The notes below the pieces were generated by a model. It made no database searches and was not told the DNA's origin. It saw only the letters and a list, made by a program, of their open reading frames with translations. The translations under genes were made by a program, and so were the position numbers. Positions 8,537 to 17,539 of a stretch of 64,000 nt of DNA are shown piece after piece. The DNA is taken from positions 6,047,001 through 6,111,000 of the forward strand of contig NZ_JAZHRR010000001.1 of assembly GCF_036924515.1 (NCBI RefSeq). The letters are read 5' to 3'. The DNA comes from Bradyrhizobium sp. AZCC 1610 (GTDB taxonomy: Bacteria; Pseudomonadota; Alphaproteobacteria; Rhizobiales; Xanthobacteraceae). Position 1 is the first letter of the stretch, and the number at the start of each line of letters is the position of its first letter.

Positions 8537-10699
8537 ATGAATCGTGTCGATGCCCACGGATTGAAGATCGCCCCTGCCCTGTTCGATTTCATCGCCAAGG
8601 AGGCGACCCCCAAGACCGGAATTTCCCCCGACGCGTTCTGGGCAGGCGTCGCGGCCATCGTCAAAAAGCTGGGGCCGAAAAATCGTGAACTGCTCGCCTT
8701 CCGCGACGCGCTGCAGGCCAAGATCGATGGCTGGCATCGCGCCAACAAGGGCAAGCCGTTCGACATGAACGCATACACGGCCTTCCTCAGGGAGATCGGC
8801 TACCTCCTGCCGGAGCCGGCGACCAAGACAGTCGAGACCGCCAACGTCGACGAGGAAATCGGCAAGATCTGCGGACCGCAGCTCGTCGTCCCCCTGACCA
8901 ATGCCCGCTACGCCCTGAACGCGGCGAACGCGCGCTGGGGCAGCCTCTATGACGCCTTCTACGGCACCGACGCGATCCCGCATGACCCGAGCGAGAGCGG
9001 CAAGGGTTACAACAAAGCGCGCGGCGACAAGGTGATCGCCAAGGCCAAGGCCTTCCTCGATGCGGCTGTGCCACTCGCGACCGGCAGCCACACCGACGTG
9101 ACGTCGTACAGCGTCATCGCCGGCCAGCTTGCCGTGAAGCTGAAGAGCGGCAATGCCACCGCGCTGAAGTCGGCTGAGCAGTTTGCAGGCTTCCAGGACG
9201 ATGCCGCGCAACCTTCCGCGATCCTGCTGGTCAACAACGGCATGCATGTCGAGGTCAAGATCGACCGCAACCATGCGATCGGCAAGGACGATCCAGCCGG
9301 CGTCGCCGACATGATCCTGGAATCGGCGGTCTCCACCATTCTCGACATGGAAGACTCGGTGACTGCTGTCGATGCCGAAGACAAGGTGCTGGTCTATCGC
9401 AACACCCTCGGCCTGATGAACGGCACGCTCTCGGCCGATTTCGAGAAGGGCGGCAAGACGCTGAAGCGTTCGCTCAACCCCGACCGCGTCTACAAGACGC
9501 CCGACGGCAAGCAGCTGACTCTGCATGGCCGCAGCCTGCTCTTGATGCGCAATGTCGGCCATCATATGTTCACCGACGCCGTTCTCGACGAGAAGGGCGA
9601 GGAGATTCCGGAAGGCCTGCTCGACGCTGCGGTGGCCGGCCTGCTCGCGATCCACGACCTCAAGGGTTCGTCAAAGACCAAGAACAGCCGCACTGGCTCG
9701 GTCTACATCGTCAAGCCGAAGATGCACGGCCCCGACGAGGTCGCGCTAACGTGCGAGCTTTTCGGCGAGGTCGAGAAGCTGCTCGCCCTGCCGGAAAACA
9801 CCATGAAGGTCGGCATCATGGACGAGGAGCGCCGCACCACAATCAACCTCAAGGCCTGCATCCAGAATGCGTCGAAGCGCATCTGCTTCATCAATACCGG
9901 CTTCCTCGACCGCACCGGCGACGAGATCCATACCTCGATGGAAGCGGGGCCGATGATCCGCAAGAACGACATGAAGGCGCAGCCCTGGATCAAGGCCTAT
10001 GAAGACTGGAACGTCGACATGGGCCTGATCGACGGCCTGCCCGGCCATGCCCAGATCGGCAAGGGCATGTGGGCGGCGCCCGACAAGATGGCCGACATGC
10101 TCACCCAGAAGCTCGGCCATCCGCAGGCCGGCGCGACCACCGCATGGGTGCCCTCTCCGACCGCCGCCACGCTGCACGCACTGCATTACCACCAGGTCAA
10201 CGTACAGGCCCGCCAGCAGGAACTCGCCAAGGGCGGCCAGCGCGCAAAGCTTTCCGACATCCTCACCATCCCGGTGTCGCAGTCGAACTGGGCGCCCGAC
10301 GACGTCAAGCAGGAGATCGACAACAACTGCCAGGGCATCCTCGGCTATGTCGTGCGCTGGATCGACCAGGGCGTCGGCTGCTCCAAGGTGCCCGACATCC
10401 ATGACGTCGGCCTGATGGAAGACCGCGCGACGTTGCGCATTTCCAGCCAGCATCTGGCGAACTGGCTGGCGCATGGCGTTGTCAGCAGGGACCAGGTGAT
10501 GGAATCGCTGAAGCGCATGGCGGTCGTGGTCGACAAGCAGAATGCCGGCGACCCGCTTTACAAGCCGATGGCGCCTTCGTTCGACGGTGTCGCTTTCCAG
10601 GCCGCCTGCGACCTCGTGTTCAAGGGCCGCGAGCAGCCGAACGGCTACACCGAATACATCCTCACCGCGCGCCGCCGCGAGGCGAAGGCCGCGGGCTGA
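8537..10699 (+). CDS. glcB: Malate synthase G
   Basis: Condenses glyoxylate and acetyl-CoA to malate, completing the glyoxylate bypass or glycolate use. About 720 residues, the normal length of the monomeric G isoform. Typical segments include [17 protein letters not shown] text near 230, [17 protein letters not shown] (catalytic acid region, near 272-288), [30 protein letters not shown] and [18 protein letters not shown]. The ATG at 8537 is preceded by TTGAGAAAG; a TTG start five codons upstream is less likely. The gene stands alone, with a strong terminator behind it. Confidence 0.96.
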   Translation: MNRVDAHGLKIAPALFDFIAKEATPKTGISPDAFWAGVAAIVKKLGPKNRELLAFRDALQAKIDGWHRANKGKPFDMNAYTAFLREIGYLLPEPATKTVETANVDEEIGKICGPQLVVPLTNARYALNAANARWGSLYDAFYGTDAIPHDPSESGKGYNKARGDKVIAKAKAFLDAAVPLATGSHTDVTSYSVIAGQLAVKLKSGNATALKSAEQFAGFQDDAAQPSAILLVNNGMHVEVKIDRNHAIGKDDPAGVADMILESAVSTILDMEDSVTAVDAEDKVLVYRNTLGLMNGTLSADFEKGGKTLKRSLNPDRVYKTPDGKQLTLHGRSLLLMRNVGHHMFTDAVLDEKGEEIPEGLLDAAVAGLLAIHDLKGSSKTKNSRTGSVYIVKPKMHGPDEVALTCELFGEVEKLLALPENTMKVGIMDEERRTTINLKACIQNASKRICFINTGFLDRTGDEIHTSMEAGPMIRKNDMKAQPWIKAYEDWNVDMGLIDGLPGHAQIGKGMWAAPDKMADMLTQKLGHPQAGATTAWVPSPTAATLHALHYHQVNVQARQQELAKGGQRAKLSDILTIPVSQSNWAPDDVKQEIDNNCQGILGYVVRWIDQGVGCSKVPDIHDVGLMEDRATLRISSQHLANWLAHGVVSRDQVMESLKRMAVVVDKQNAGDPLYKPMAPSFDGVAFQAACDLVFKGREQPNGYTEYILTARRREAKAAG

Positions 10700-10717
10700 T
10701 AAGCGCGACGTTTTCGA

Positions 10718-10746
10718 AAGCCCCGGCAAATGCCGGGGCTTTTTCG
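10718..10746 (+). terminator. Rho-independent terminator after glcB
   Basis: AAAGCCCCGGCA, a short loop and TGCCGGGGCT form a GC-rich hairpin followed by a T run (TTTTTC). It lies 19 bases past the glcB stop. Confidence 0.9.
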
Positions 10747-10951
10747 TTGCACCGCTCGGTGGGCAAGCAGCCCGCTGATCCCGAACCGCATCACGGCCCG
10801 GATTGCGGCCAGTGACTTGCGCGGATACTCAACCTGAGGCAGTATTTGAATGCCGCGTCCGGCAAGGACGCGGCATTCTCATTATTGATTTTGGCTTTAT
10901 TGATTTTGGCTGGGCTGATTTTCAAAATCGCTTTTTCTTCGGGGGCAATCC

Positions 10952-13645
10952 ATGTCCAAGCGCATCATCCTGTTGTCGGATGGCACCGGCAATTCGGCCA
11001 GCAAGGTCTGGAAGTCCAACGTCTGGCGCGTGTTCGAGAGCCTTGATCTCAGGGGAAACGATCAGGTCGCCTTTTACGATGACGGCGTCGGCACCTCATC
11101 TTTCAAGCCGCTTGCGATCCTGGGCGGCGTGTTCGGATGGGGCCTCAAGCGCAACGTTCTCGACATCTATAAATTCCTTTGCGCAAACTACCAACCGGGC
11201 GATCAGATATTCGGCTTCGGCTTCAGCCGCGGCGCTTTCACCATGCGTGTCGTCATCGGCCTGGTATTGCACCAGGGGCTCGTCACCGGAGCGACCAAGG
11301 CGGAGCTCTACGAAAAGGCGGTGATGGCCTATCGCGCCTATCGTGCCGAGCGCTTCCATACGTTCCTGCGCCTTGAGTGGCCATTTCGGAAGCTTCGCGA
11401 CGCTGTCCTCTATTTGGCGGGTAAACGCTACGACAAGGCACAGAACCGACCTGTTGAACGCATCGACTTCGTGGGTGTCTGGGACACGGTCGCTGCCTAC
11501 GGATTACCGATCGATGAGATGGCGCGCGGCGTCAGCCAGTATATCTGGCCGCTTGAGCTGCCCAATCGAAATTTCGACCCGCGAATCCAGCGCGCCTGCC
11601 ACGCCCTGTCGCTTGACGACGAGCGGACAACCTTCCATCCCGTGCTCTGGAACGAGCAGGGCGTGCCGCGCGAGCGTCTAAGCCAGGTTTGGTTTGCCGG
11701 CGTTCATTCCAACGTCGGCGGCGGCTACCCTGACGACTCGCTCGCCTATATTCCGCTCTATTGGATGATGCGGGAGGCCCAGTCGCTCGGCCTGCAGTTC
11801 AAGACCATTCCGAGCCAGCCGACCAATCCCGATCCCGACATGATGGCCTATGCAGAATGGCGCCGCGACAAGGACGGCCGGTTGTACGATTCCCGCAACG
11901 GGCTCGGTGGTTACTACCGCTATGGTCCGCGACGGATCGAGGACCTGAGCCATATGCGATTCTCACTTCGCGAAGGCGATCGTGTCGACAACAATCCGCC
12001 AACCATTCACGAGACGGCGATCATCCGCGCGCAGAGGGGCGCTCATCGATATGCGCCGATCGGCATCCCGCAGCGGTATGACCTCCTTACCGACGCCGGC
12101 AACCAGCCGCAGGCAAACCTGGAGACCCAGGCGCAGGCAGCGGCGCGATGCGACATGCAGGAGCAAATCTGGAACGACGTCTGGCGGCGACGCATCATCT
12201 ACTTCGTTACCGTGTTCGCTTCGCTCTATATCGCGATCTATCCACTGTCGCGCATCATCCCCAGTTCGGGCGAATTCACCAGTCCGCTAAGCCTGGTATC
12301 CGGAGCCATCAGGGCTGTCGGTCATGTTCTGCCGGGAGGCCTTGCGCTGTGGATCAACGCCTATGCGCGCGACCCCAGTCATTTTCTGGTGCTAGGGCTG
12401 CTCGTCATTTTGCTGATCTGGCTTGGCGTCAGGCTCGGAAGAAAAATCGAAGACAGAATGGAGCGTGTCTGGCGTTCCGCTCCGACGGCAGCTCCGTCAA
12501 AGCTCGGGATCGCTTGTGGCGTCATCAGTCTTGTGGTCATCGCCTATCTCGTTGGACAGGCTCATCTGCCGGCCTGGATACGCCTGCCCAGGAGCGGAGA
12601 GCAATTTCTGGCCGCTCACATCAGCCACTCGGTCGCCGCTATCATGGTGGCAACCTGGATCGCGCTGTTCACCCCAAATGGTATGGTCTACCATCTGCGC
12701 ACGTGGCGACCATACCGAGCAACGGTTCGCGGCCTGAAGCTCTTCATACTGCCGTTGGTGTTTGCCTGCAGCTTTATTGTGCTTGCTGTCCTGTTCGGCA
12801 GCCATCTCGTTTTCAGCTTCGAGGAAGCCAGCGGAAGGGTCTGCAGCCAGAGCGACAATATCACGAACGCCATTGCCCGCGGCGCAAGGGTTACGGATCA
12901 AGGTCTGGGCGCCTGTGTTTCTCCGGGCATTGCCTCCTGTCCAAAACCGGGTGACCCACCGAAATGCAGCAACGGCCGCGACGTGTTTTGCGGAGAAGGT
13001 CAACCCGTCTGTGACCCCATGCGCAAGCCCAACTGCGACGATCGCAGGGCCAACTGCAGTTACGACATGCCGGTGTGCCGGGTGGCCAATCCAGCCGAAC
13101 CTGGCAAGCCGCTCTCAACGCGAATCGCCAGCGTCGCCACCTGTCCCTTTACCTGCGAAATAGGCCCGGTCGGCGCAAAGCTGAAGCAACTGGATATTAG
13201 CGAGGTCTGCCACGCGACGGGCATCTGGCTTGAGCAGGGTCAGAAATACACCATCACCGTGACGCCACCCGATCCGAAGGACAGGGATCACGCCTGGCGA
13301 GACGGCGACGGCACCGTTGTCAGTACCCGCGGCAGGTTGAATTCAGGTTTTGTCGCCAAGGTGACGGAGGCGATCAAATGGCCCCTCAAGCGTCACCTGT
13401 TCGTGGAGCCGTTCAAGATCATCGCGCGCGTCGGATCGATGGGAAGTGACGAGCGCGTGCTGGAACCTGACGAGGATACCCGGACCAACAAGCTCGACGT
13501 TCAGATCACTCCGAAGCGAAGCGGAGAACTGTTCCTGTACGCCAACGATGCGGCGTGGGGATGGCCGTGGAAGCGCGACTATTTCTACAAGGACAATTCC
13601 GGCAACGCCACGATAAGCGTGCAGCGCACCCGCCTGTCGAACTGA
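10952..13645 (+). CDS. Large membrane-anchored DUF2235 alpha/beta-hydrolase with cysteine-rich and lectin-like C-terminus
   Basis: An 897-residue protein. Residues 1-350 are a DUF2235 (T6SS Tle1-like phospholipase) hydrolase: it opens IILLSDGTGNS, carries the nucleophile elbow GFGFSRGAF (GxSxG) near 88-96, and has WFAGVHSNVGGGYPD near 247-261 with the family's catalytic Asp/His region. Residues about 405-640 contain several hydrophobic helices (for example IIYFVTVFASLYIAIY and FLVLGLLVILLIWLGV). Residues about 631-753 hold twelve cysteines, probably on the far side of the membrane. The last ~150 residues end in SGELFLYANDAAWGWPW and look like a LecA/PA-IL-type beta domain. No vgrG or immunity partner is adjacent. 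Lipase activity is inferred from the family, not shown. Confidence 0.75.
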   Translation: MSKRIILLSDGTGNSASKVWKSNVWRVFESLDLRGNDQVAFYDDGVGTSSFKPLAILGGVFGWGLKRNVLDIYKFLCANYQPGDQIFGFGFSRGAFTMRVVIGLVLHQGLVTGATKAELYEKAVMAYRAYRAERFHTFLRLEWPFRKLRDAVLYLAGKRYDKAQNRPVERIDFVGVWDTVAAYGLPIDEMARGVSQYIWPLELPNRNFDPRIQRACHALSLDDERTTFHPVLWNEQGVPRERLSQVWFAGVHSNVGGGYPDDSLAYIPLYWMMREAQSLGLQFKTIPSQPTNPDPDMMAYAEWRRDKDGRLYDSRNGLGGYYRYGPRRIEDLSHMRFSLREGDRVDNNPPTIHETAIIRAQRGAHRYAPIGIPQRYDLLTDAGNQPQANLETQAQAAARCDMQEQIWNDVWRRRIIYFVTVFASLYIAIYPLSRIIPSSGEFTSPLSLVSGAIRAVGHVLPGGLALWINAYARDPSHFLVLGLLVILLIWLGVRLGRKIEDRMERVWRSAPTAAPSKLGIACGVISLVVIAYLVGQAHLPAWIRLPRSGEQFLAAHISHSVAAIMVATWIALFTPNGMVYHLRTWRPYRATVRGLKLFILPLVFACSFIVLAVLFGSHLVFSFEEASGRVCSQSDNITNAIARGARVTDQGLGACVSPGIASCPKPGDPPKCSNGRDVFCGEGQPVCDPMRKPNCDDRRANCSYDMPVCRVANPAEPGKPLSTRIASVATCPFTCEIGPVGAKLKQLDISEVCHATGIWLEQGQKYTITVTPPDPKDRDHAWRDGDGTVVSTRGRLNSGFVAKVTEAIKWPLKRHLFVEPFKIIARVGSMGSDERVLEPDEDTRTNKLDVQITPKRSGELFLYANDAAWGWPWKRDYFYKDNSGNATISVQRTRLSN

Positions 13646-13701
13646 GAGGTCATCATGATCATCCAGATCTTTGTGCTGGGCTTCGCCGGCACGATCAGGA
13701 A

Positions 13702-13800
13702 TTAGATCGACGGCGACGTCTCTGGAGTCGCCGGATCGCCGGTCACGATGCCGCATCGGTCTTGGAGGAACGCCTGAGCTTTTTGTCCGTTGATCGTCAT
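13702..13800 (-). CDS. Small ORF (32 aa), possible gene remnant next to IS66
   Basis: ATG at 13800 opens a 32-residue frame (MTINGQKAQAFLQDRCGIVT...), preceded by GGAGGAATACATCGAG, a good ribosome-binding sequence. The frame also stays open upstream to a TAG inside the IS66 palindrome, giving a 50-residue reading. No known domain is recognised. It could be a real small gene or the surviving end of a gene cut by the insertion element. A plus-strand EcfG-type motif overlaps it. Confidence 0.3.
   Translation of the reverse strand: MTINGQKAQAFLQDRCGIVTGDPATPETSPSI
13767..13791 (+). promoter_or_regulatory. EcfG-type promoter motif reading toward IS66 tnpA
   Basis: GGAAC (13767-13771), exactly 16 bases, then CGTT (13788-13791) match the general stress sigma factor consensus. 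The motif lies 75 bases before the tnpA ATG. It also falls inside a small minus-strand ORF, and about one perfect match is expected by chance in a window this size, so function is uncertain. Confidence 0.35.
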
Positions 13801-13857
13801 CTCGATGTATTCCTCCGGCGAAGGCCGCCTTGCCTGAAATGATGTGACGGTGAAGAC

Positions 13858-13885
13858 ATAGGCGTATGACTGAGCATACGCCTAT
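13858..13885 (+). promoter_or_regulatory. Perfect 11-bp inverted repeat over the tnpA start codon
   Basis: ATAGGCGTATG, a six-base loop (ACTGAG) and CATACGCCTAT pair perfectly, and the tnpA ATG (13866-13868) is the last three bases of the left arm. In RNA this would bury the start codon, a known way for insertion elements to limit transposase made from outside transcripts. Confidence 0.6.
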
Positions 13886-14315
13886 TCCGAAGACCTCTCG
13901 GCTTGACGTTATCTCGACGGGAGCCCGGCGCCGTTGGACATTGGACGCGAAGCACCGGATCGTGGCGGAGAGCTATAGCGGGCCACGGCTTGTGTCGGTG
14001 ACGGCGCGGCGAAACGGGCTGTCCGCGAGCCAATTGTTCACGTGGCGCCGGCTGGCTCGGGAAGGCCGGCTTGTCGAGGCGGATGAGACCACAGTGTTTG
14101 CACCGGCGATTATCCGAGGCGAATCCCTGGCGGGCAGTCAGACGTCGGTGCCGGAACATGTCGTCCCTGCGGAGAACGTGCCATCTCCGTCCTGTCTGAC
14201 CACGGCATCAGGCCGGATCGAGATCGTGCTGATGCACGGGCCTCGCGTGATCGTCGACACTGGTGTCGATGCGGCGGCGCTTCGCCGGGTTCTCGATGTG
14301 TTGGAGCGCCCATGA
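13866..14315 (+). CDS. tnpA: IS66 TnpA, HTH accessory transposition protein
   Basis: A 149-residue IS66 Orf1. Residues about 17-70 form the IS3/IS66-type helix-turn-helix (RRRWTLDAKHRIVAESY, then VSVTARRNGLSASQLFTWRRLAREG). It is probably a DNA-binding subunit of the transposition complex. The ATG lies inside a perfect hairpin (13858-13885). Its end overlaps tnpB by four bases (ATGA), implying coupled translation. Confidence 0.9.
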   Translation: MTEHTPIPKTSRLDVISTGARRRWTLDAKHRIVAESYSGPRLVSVTARRNGLSASQLFTWRRLAREGRLVEADETTVFAPAIIRGESLAGSQTSVPEHVVPAENVPSPSCLTTASGRIEIVLMHGPRVIVDTGVDAAALRRVLDVLERP

Positions 14316-14659
14316 TCCCACTTCCGCAGGGGGTGCGGGTCTGGCTCGCGACCGGCCACACCGATATGAGGAAGGGGTTTGCGAGCCTGTCGTTGCTGGT
14401 GCAGGAGGTGCTGCGGCGCGATCCGCTGAGCGGTCATCTGTTCTGCTTCCGGGGACGTCGGGGCGATCTGTTGAAGGTGATCTGGCACGACGGCCAAGGC
14501 GCGTGCCTGTTCACGAAGCGGCTGGAGCGAGGCCGCTTTTTGTGGCCGAGCGTGGCGGACGGCGCGATAACGATCTCTCCGGCGCAGCTCGGCTATCTGC
14601 TGTCGGGGATCGATTGGCGCCATCCGCAGGAAAGTTGGCGTCCGACGTCGGTGGGATGA
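14312..14659 (+). CDS. tnpB: IS66 TnpB (Orf2) accessory protein
   Basis: A 115-residue IS66 Orf2 protein with the family signature VWLATGHTDMRKGFASLSLLVQ (9-30), GHLFCFRGRRGDLLKVIWHDGQG (41-63) and SPAQLGYLLSGIDWR (89-103). It is required with TnpA and TnpC for transposition in characterised IS66 elements; its molecular role is unclear. This is not the RNA-guided TnpB nuclease of IS200/IS605. The start overlaps the tnpA stop. Confidence 0.92.
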   Translation: MIPLPQGVRVWLATGHTDMRKGFASLSLLVQEVLRRDPLSGHLFCFRGRRGDLLKVIWHDGQGACLFTKRLERGRFLWPSVADGAITISPAQLGYLLSGIDWRHPQESWRPTSVG

Positions 14660-14703
14660 TGGATTTGGCTTGCAGGCGATGATGGATGTGATTCCATCGC
14701 CTT

Positions 14704-16371
14704 GTGAAACCCGCGTCTGAATCGCTTCCGTCCGATCTTGCTGCCGCCCACGCGATGATCCTCGCGGAGCGCGCCGCGCGAGTGGAAGCGGAAGCTGTTG
14801 CGGCGGGCGCCAAAGCCGAGGCGGCCACCGCTCAGGCGGACCTCTCCAGCCATGAAGCGCTGATCGCCCATCTGAAACTCCAGATCGAGAAGCTGCGGCG
14901 CGAACTCTACGGCAGCCGCTCGGAACGCACGGCGCGGCTTCTCGAACAGATGGAACTGCAACTGGAAGACCTGGAGGCCGCCGCAACCGAGGATGAACTG
15001 GCAGCGGAGAAAGCGGCGGCGCGAACGGAGACGGTCAAGTCGTTCGAGCGCAGGCGACCTTCGCGCAAACCCTTTCCCGAGCATTTGCCGCGTGAGCGCG
15101 TGGTGATTGCTGCGCCCGAGAATTGTCCCTGCTGCGGCTCGGCGAAGCTGTCGAAGCTCGGCGAGGACGTCACTGAGACGCTGGAGGTCGTTCCCAGGTC
15201 CTGGAAGGTGATCCAGACGGTGCGGGAGAGATTCTCCTGCCGGAGCTGCGAGACGATCGCGCAGCCACCGGCACCGTTCCATGTGACGCCGCGCGGCTTC
15301 GCTGGGCCGAACCTTCTGGCCATGATCCTGTTCGAGAAGTTCGGCCAGCACCAGCCGCTGAACCGGCAGAGCGAGCGATATGCCCGCGAGGGGATCGATC
15401 TGAGCGTATCGACACTGGCCGACCAGGTGGGCGCCTGCACGACGGTGCTGCAGCCACTCCACGCGCTGATCGAGGCCCATGTCCTGGCCGCGGAACGGTT
15501 GCACGGTGACGACACCACGATCCCGATCCTGGCGAAGGGCAAGACGGTCAAGGGGCACATCTGGACCTACGTCCGTGACGATCGTTCCTTCGGCAGTCGG
15601 GCACCGCCGGCGGCGCTGTATTACGCCTCGCGCGACCGACGGCACGAACATCCCGTCCGGCATCTTCGCGACTTCGCCGGCATTCTGCAGGCCGACGCTT
15701 ATGACGGGTACAACGAGCTTTACGCGGCGTTCCGCTTGCCGGGGCCGATCACATCGGCGCTGTGTTGGGCGCACGCAAGGCGGCAGTTCTTCGAGTTGGC
15801 TGATATTGCCGCCAATGCCCGGCGTGGCAAGAAGGCAGCCGCGATCTCGCCTGTCGCGCTGGAGGCCGTCAGGCGCATCGATATGCTGTTTGATATCGAG
15901 CGCGGCATCAATGGCCTTGTCGCTGACGAGCGGCGGCGCGTCCGCAAGGAGCAGAGCGCCCCTCTTGTGACGGCCCTGGAAGCCTGGCTGCGGGAGGAGC
16001 GTGCCCGCCTGTCGCGCTCGGCCTCCGTTGTCGAGCCGATCGACTACATGCTCAAGCGTTGGGACCGGTTTGCGCGATTCATCGACGACGGCCGGATCTG
16101 CCTCACCAACAACGCGGCCGAACGCGCGCTGCGCGGCTTTGCTCTGGGACGCAAATCCTGGCTGTTCGCCGGCTCCGAACGCGGTGCCGATCGTGCCGCT
16201 GCCATGGCCACGCTAATCATGACGGCGAAGCTCAACGATATCGATCCGCTGGCCTGGCTTGCCGACGTACTCGGCCGCATCGCCGGCATCCCGCAGGGGC
16301 GGCTCCATGAGCTGCTGCCCTGGGAATGGAAACGCACGGCGTCAAATCCCGCCGCCGCTCAGGCAGCCTAA
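14704..16371 (+). CDS. tnpC: IS66 TnpC, DDE transposase
   Basis: A 555-residue IS66 transposase starting at GTG 14704. Order of parts: N-terminal coiled-coil/leucine-zipper region (about 15-115, LKLQIEKLRRELYGSRSER), a zinc-binding segment CPCCGSAKLSKLGEDVTETLE (about 140-160) with a second CRSC pair, then the DDE catalytic domain with LHGDDTTIPIL (first Asp), LQADAYDGYNELY (second Asp) and the C-terminal NNAAERALRGFALGRKSWLFAGSERG. The IS66 C-terminal IS66_C segment (DRAAAMATLIMTAKLNDIDPLAWLADVL) is present. Length and motifs indicate an intact enzyme. Confidence 0.94.
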   Translation: MKPASESLPSDLAAAHAMILAERAARVEAEAVAAGAKAEAATAQADLSSHEALIAHLKLQIEKLRRELYGSRSERTARLLEQMELQLEDLEAAATEDELAAEKAAARTETVKSFERRRPSRKPFPEHLPRERVVIAAPENCPCCGSAKLSKLGEDVTETLEVVPRSWKVIQTVRERFSCRSCETIAQPPAPFHVTPRGFAGPNLLAMILFEKFGQHQPLNRQSERYAREGIDLSVSTLADQVGACTTVLQPLHALIEAHVLAAERLHGDDTTIPILAKGKTVKGHIWTYVRDDRSFGSRAPPAALYYASRDRRHEHPVRHLRDFAGILQADAYDGYNELYAAFRLPGPITSALCWAHARRQFFELADIAANARRGKKAAAISPVALEAVRRIDMLFDIERGINGLVADERRRVRKEQSAPLVTALEAWLREERARLSRSASVVEPIDYMLKRWDRFARFIDDGRICLTNNAAERALRGFALGRKSWLFAGSERGADRAAAMATLIMTAKLNDIDPLAWLADVLGRIAGIPQGRLHELLPWEWKRTASNPAAAQAA

Positions 16372-16472
16372 CTATCACGTCGGGTCAAAACGGCATCGAC
16401 GGGCTGCGCGATCTTCTGGCGTGGAATTGGAGTGTCGCACCCGAACGAACTGGGATGGCGGCATGATGCGCA

Positions 16473-16940
16473 TCATCGCAGGCTGGCCGGCTCGACTGCG
16501 GTCTCGGCGTCCGCAGTATCGGCGTGGATAGCCTCCCGGATCAGCCGCTCCGTCGTCTGCTCGAAATAGAGCCAGAGGTCCGTGTGCAGGTCAGAAAACT
16601 GCCGCCACACCACGGTGTCGAAAAAGCGGCGCGGTGCCCTGACCATGATCGTCGTCGAGCGCTGCCGCGGATATCGGAACGGCCGAATGCCATAACGCCG
16701 GCACAAGGCGATGAACAATCGGACCGACCATTGGTCCGGCAAGCTGAACTTCATCTCGACGGCGGGATCGCGGCGGCAGGCCTCCTCGAGCTTGGCCTTC
16801 AGCCGCTCTGCCGCGGCTTCGGCGGCATCACGTTCTCCCGCAGTGGTCGCGCCGAAATATAGCGCTTCCACCTTCTTTAGCCGCTCCCGAAGCTGCTCTT
16901 CGATCAGCATAACCTCGCTCCTTGATAGAAACGAGGCCAT
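16473..16940 (-). CDS. Conserved hypothetical protein
   Basis: A 155-residue soluble protein. The N-terminal ~60 residues are helical and charged (EEQLRERLKKVEALYFGATTAGERDAAEAAAERLKAKLEEA), a likely coiled coil. The second half has the phrase FSLPDQWSVRLFIALCRRYGIRPFRYPRQR followed by MVRAPRRFFDTVVWRQF. I have seen similar unnamed proteins in alphaproteobacteria but know no function. ATG at 16940 is the longest start; 16910 is also possible. The gene lies just beyond the right end of IS66 and reads toward it, and its C-terminus looks complete. Confidence 0.7.
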   Translation of the reverse strand: MASFLSRSEVMLIEEQLRERLKKVEALYFGATTAGERDAAEAAAERLKAKLEEACRRDPAVEMKFSLPDQWSVRLFIALCRRYGIRPFRYPRQRSTTIMVRAPRRFFDTVVWRQFSDLHTDLWLYFEQTTERLIREAIHADTADAETAVEPASLR

Positions 16941-17068
16941 CGCACGAACCGGCCGTCAATCGCGGAAAATACGCCGTCCACACATCATTGCACGGCCGGC
17001 CTGGAGTTCGGACCAGAGTCTCCCGCGGCCTTGGGCGGATGCTTACATCTCGATTACAGGAGGGGATG

Positions 17069-17269
17069 ATGGATTGGAACAGGATCGAAGGAAACTGGAA
17101 GCAGTTCAAGGGCTCCGCCAAGGAGAAGTGGGGCAAGCTCACCGATGACGATCTCAACGTGATCGAGGGCCGCCGCGAGCAACTCGAGGGCAAGCTGCAG
17201 CAGCGCTACGGCTTTGCCAAGGACCAGATCCACAAGGACGTGGACGACTGGTTCCGGACGTTGAAGTAG
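17069..17269 (+). CDS. CsbD family stress-response protein
   Basis: A 66-residue CsbD-like protein (MDWNRIEGNWKQFKGSAKEK... ending DDWFRTLK). The family is abundant and stress induced (sigma-B in Bacillus, general stress regulons elsewhere); its molecular role is unknown. AGGAGGGG ends just upstream; two ATGs lie back to back at 17066 and 17069, and I prefer 17069 for spacing. No clear GGAAC-N16-CGTT box is visible upstream, unlike three neighbours. Confidence 0.9.
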   Translation: MDWNRIEGNWKQFKGSAKEKWGKLTDDDLNVIEGRREQLEGKLQQRYGFAKDQIHKDVDDWFRTLK

Positions 17270-17287
17270 GTCACGCTTCTGAGCATG

Positions 17288-17316
17288 AAAGCCCCGGCAT
17301 GTGCCGGGGCTTTTTC
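17288..17316 (+). terminator. Rho-independent terminator after csbD-like gene
   Basis: AAAGCCCCGGCA, a short loop and TGCCGGGGCTTTTT form a near copy of the glcB terminator, 19 bases past the stop. It may act only on the plus strand because the opposing gene ends at 17333. Confidence 0.88.
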
Positions 17317-17332
17317 GTTCTGTTGATCGGCT

Positions 17333-17488
17333 CTAGATTACGGCGATGTATTTCAAGAGCGAGATCACCCCGAGGATGATCACGACGACACGGGCAATCT
17401 GCTTGGCGCGGCCGTCGAGCGGCAGCAGGTTGATGAGATAGAGAACGAGAATAACGACCAGGAACGTGATGAGTACATTTATAAGCAT
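17333..17488 (-). CDS. Thivi_2564-type small membrane protein
   Basis: A 51-residue protein consisting of two hydrophobic helices (LINVLITFLVVILVLYLINLL, then ARVVVIILGVISLLKYIAVI) joined by a short PLDGRAKQ turn. This is the pattern of the Thivi_2564 family of small membrane proteins of unknown function. The ATG at 17488 has a strong GGGGGGAC leader. A perfect EcfG-type promoter lies 52 bases upstream, so it is probably induced in the general stress response. A much longer antisense reading through the chemoreceptor gene is spurious. Confidence 0.78.
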   Translation of the reverse strand: MLINVLITFLVVILVLYLINLLPLDGRAKQIARVVVIILGVISLLKYIAVI

Positions 17489-17539
17489 GCGGGTCCCCCC
17501 TTCGGCACTCGCCGAAAAATGCGCTGGTAGCGGTTTGTT

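Larger units (their letters stand above)
13858..16371 (+). mobile_element. IS66-family insertion sequence (tnpA-tnpB-tnpC)
   Basis: Three consecutive plus-strand genes have the classic IS66 organisation: an IS2/IS3-like HTH protein TnpA, the small TnpB (Orf2) with an ATGA overlap, and the DDE transposase TnpC. All three are full length and appear intact, so the element may be active. I could not identify the terminal inverted repeats or target duplication by eye, so the true ends lie somewhat outside the given limits (left end between about 13650 and 13860, right end between 16372 and 16470). Confidence 0.85.

Noticed and set aside
10952..13645. Type VI secretion effector module
   Set aside because: No vgrG, PAAR, tssA-M or immunity gene lies near either DUF2235 gene.
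14312..14659. RNA-guided TnpB nuclease
   Set aside because: This TnpB is the 115-residue IS66 Orf2, unrelated to IS200/IS605 TnpB.
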